Shown piece by piece: positions 17,542-18,574 of a DNA stretch of 18,574 nucleotides. Within the stretch, counting starts at the first letter, position 1. The number at the start of each line of letters is the position of its first letter. Position numbers and translations under genes: made by a program. Source of the DNA: Chloroflexota bacterium (GTDB lineage: Bacteria; Chloroflexota; Dormibacteria; Dormibacterales; Dormibacteraceae); assembly GCA_005880345.1 (NCBI GenBank), contig VBGE01000008.1, forward strand, positions 1 through 18,574, in the 5' to 3' direction. The notes beneath the pieces were generated by a model. The model did not search any database, was not told the DNA's origin, and saw nothing but the letters and a program-made list of their open reading frames with translations.

Positions 17542-18461
17542 TTCTCATGCGCCGCGTCTTTGACCACCGCATGTCCACCGAACTGCTGGCGCATCATCGC
17601 GAGCATCCGGTCTCCGAACGTGTTCTCCATCCGGCTCCGGAAGCGGGCGAACAGGGACTCGGCGATCACGGGCGTCGGGACCGACTCATCGATTGCGGTC
17701 TCGACTGTCCAGCGGCCTTCGCCGGTGTCCTCGACGTAACCCTTGATGTCGCTCAGCTCGGGGTCCTGCTCCAGCCCTCTGGCGATCAGGTCGAGCAGCC
17801 ATGAGCGGACGACGCTGCCGGATCGCCACGCTTCGGCGATGGCATGCATGTCCATCCCGGGAAAAGACCTGGACAGCTTCATGACCTGGAAGCCTTCTGC
17901 ATACGCCTGCATCAGCCCGTACTCCACTCCGTTGTGGACCATCTTCACGAAATGGCCGGAGCCTTCCGGCCCTGTGTGCACGAGGCCGCCGTCGTCGGGG
18001 GCAAGGTCTTTGAGTATTGGCAGGCAGCGCTCGTAGATATCGTCCTCGGCACCCACCATCAGGCTGTAGCCGAACTCGAGTCCCCAGATGCCGCCTGAGA
18101 CCCCGGCGTCCATGTAGTGCATGCCCTTCGCCTTGACGCGCTTGCAGTCGTCGAGGGCGATCTTCCAGTTCGTGTTGCCCCCGTCGACGATGATGTCGCC
18201 GGGATCGCCGAGCTCGATCAGCTGGTTGATCGCCTGGGTGGTCGGGTCGCCGGCCGGGACCATGATCCACATGATTCGCGGCTTGCCCTGGAACTTCTTG
18301 ACGAAGTCCGCCCAGTCGGCCGCCGCGACCGTTCCCTTTTGGGCGTACGACTGCACCGCTGCCTGCGAGAGGTCGAAGCCGACGACCCGATGGCCCCGCT
18401 TGACCAGGCGGAGCGACATGTTGCCGCCCATGCGCCCAAGACCGACGAATCCTATTTCCAC
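17538..18461 (-). CDS. gnd: 6-phosphogluconate dehydrogenase, decarboxylating (short form)
   Basis: A 307-residue short-type 6-phosphogluconate dehydrogenase, giving ribulose 5-phosphate, CO2 and a reduced nicotinamide. Motifs are IGFVGLGRMGGNM (3-15), VDGGNTNW (92-99), DAGVSGGIWGLEFGYSLMVGG-like sequence (118-137), the catalytic GHFVKMVHNGVEYGLMQAYAEG (169-190; Lys173, Asn177) and RWTVETAIDESVPTPVI near the C-terminus. Asp30 after the second beta strand (VVGFDLS) is the kind of acidic residue that disfavours NADP, so NAD preference is inferred. The GTG start follows a weak GGGCGG. It is the first gene of the pentose phosphate operon and lies directly behind the paired palindromes. Confidence 0.96.
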   Translation of the reverse strand: MEIGFVGLGRMGGNMSLRLVKRGHRVVGFDLSQAAVQSYAQKGTVAAADWADFVKKFQGKPRIMWIMVPAGDPTTQAINQLIELGDPGDIIVDGGNTNWKIALDDCKRVKAKGMHYMDAGVSGGIWGLEFGYSLMVGAEDDIYERCLPILKDLAPDDGGLVHTGPEGSGHFVKMVHNGVEYGLMQAYAEGFQVMKLSRSFPGMDMHAIAEAWRSGSVVRSWLLDLIARGLEQDPELSDIKGYVEDTGEGRWTVETAIDESVPTPVIAESLFARFRSRMENTFGDRMLAMMRQQFGGHAVVKDAAHEK

Positions 18462-18469
18462 GGCCGCCC

Positions 18470-18540
18470 AAAACCCCGGATAGTCCGGACTAACCCAACT
18501 CCTGCGGCTCGAAAACCTCGGATAGTCCGGACTATCCGAG
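18470..18540. promoter_or_regulatory. Paired palindromic operator candidate upstream of the pentose phosphate operon
   Basis: The 12-bp palindrome TAGTCCGGACTA occurs at 18481-18492 and 18523-18534, exactly 42 bp apart, about four helical turns. The second copy extends to a perfect 24-bp palindrome (18517-18540, half-site CTCGGATAGTCC). Each core is also part of a 23-nt direct repeat starting AAAACC (18470-18492 and 18512-18534) with one mismatch. The sites lie about 20 and 62 nt before the gnd GTG, where a regulator could block or aid RNA polymerase. I cannot name the regulator. Confidence 0.7.
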
Positions 18541-18545
18541 TCATT

Positions 18546-18569
18546 TGACCGCGGACTTTATCGCGGTCA
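18546..18569. repeat. 8-bp inverted repeat (TGACCGCG / CGCGGTCA)
   Basis: The arms 18546-18553 and 18562-18569 are exact reverse complements with an 8-nt spacer GACTTTAT. No T-run follows on either strand, so an intrinsic terminator is not convincing. It may be another protein site or the remains of a terminator for a gene beyond the window edge. Confidence 0.4.
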
Positions 18570-18574
18570 CGAGT

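Noticed and set aside
18546..18569. Rho-independent terminator at the right end
   Set aside because: The 8-bp stem is good but no T-run follows on either strand.

Overview
The window is GC-rich, gene-dense bacterial chromosome, almost all on the minus strand, with GTG and TTG starts common and many 4-nt stop/start overlaps. OpcA beside Zwf, a 7Fe-type ferredoxin, a short-form isocitrate dehydrogenase, TANNNT-type -10 boxes and nearly leaderless genes point to a Terrabacteria lineage (Actinobacteriota, Chloroflexota or Dormibacterota-like). This is inference; there is no rRNA or marker here to settle it. I see no phage, insertion sequence or CRISPR array.

Right end (12669-18574): a tightly coupled minus-strand operon for the whole pentose phosphate pathway, gnd-zwf-opcA-pgl-rpe-rpiA. 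Gnd, Zwf and Pgl form the oxidative branch, OpcA helps assemble or activate Zwf, and Rpe and RpiA interconvert the pentose phosphates. Ahead of gnd lie two copies of the 12-bp palindrome TAGTCCGGACTA exactly 42 bp apart, one extended to a perfect 24-bp palindrome. This is a strong candidate operator.

Middle right (10180-12668): a tRNA-Ser(GGA) gene preceded by about three ~100-nt degenerate tandem repeats that carry pieces of the tRNA's 5' half. It is followed after 8 nt by a His-rich NicO/RcnA-like membrane protein. Next come an ECF sigma factor and its downstream partner, a single-pass membrane protein with an AMIN-like outer domain.

Middle (5803-10179): a family 2 glycosyltransferase (plus) diverges from folE and a RibD-C-type reductase (minus). 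The shared 98-bp promoter region is built around an inverted repeat whose arms look like back-to-back -10 boxes. A plus-strand gene encodes a degenerate kinase-like (pseudokinase) membrane protein with a long Pro/Ala-rich linker and a six-cysteine outer domain. Both convergent gene pairs end with abutting or overlapping TAG codons.

Left (1-5792): a minus-strand cluster of ferredoxin, isocitrate dehydrogenase, a small unknown protein, a CapA-like lipoprotein, a membrane-anchored D,D-carboxypeptidase, enolase, and the N-terminal part of a Cys/Met-metabolism PLP enzyme cut by the window edge. The carboxypeptidase start codon sits at the loop edge of a perfect 13-bp hairpin.

Most genes are ordinary central metabolism. 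The best candidates for something undescribed are the paired operator before gnd, the tRNA-derived repeat array, the pseudokinase receptor-like protein, and the hairpin-embedded start of the carboxypeptidase gene.
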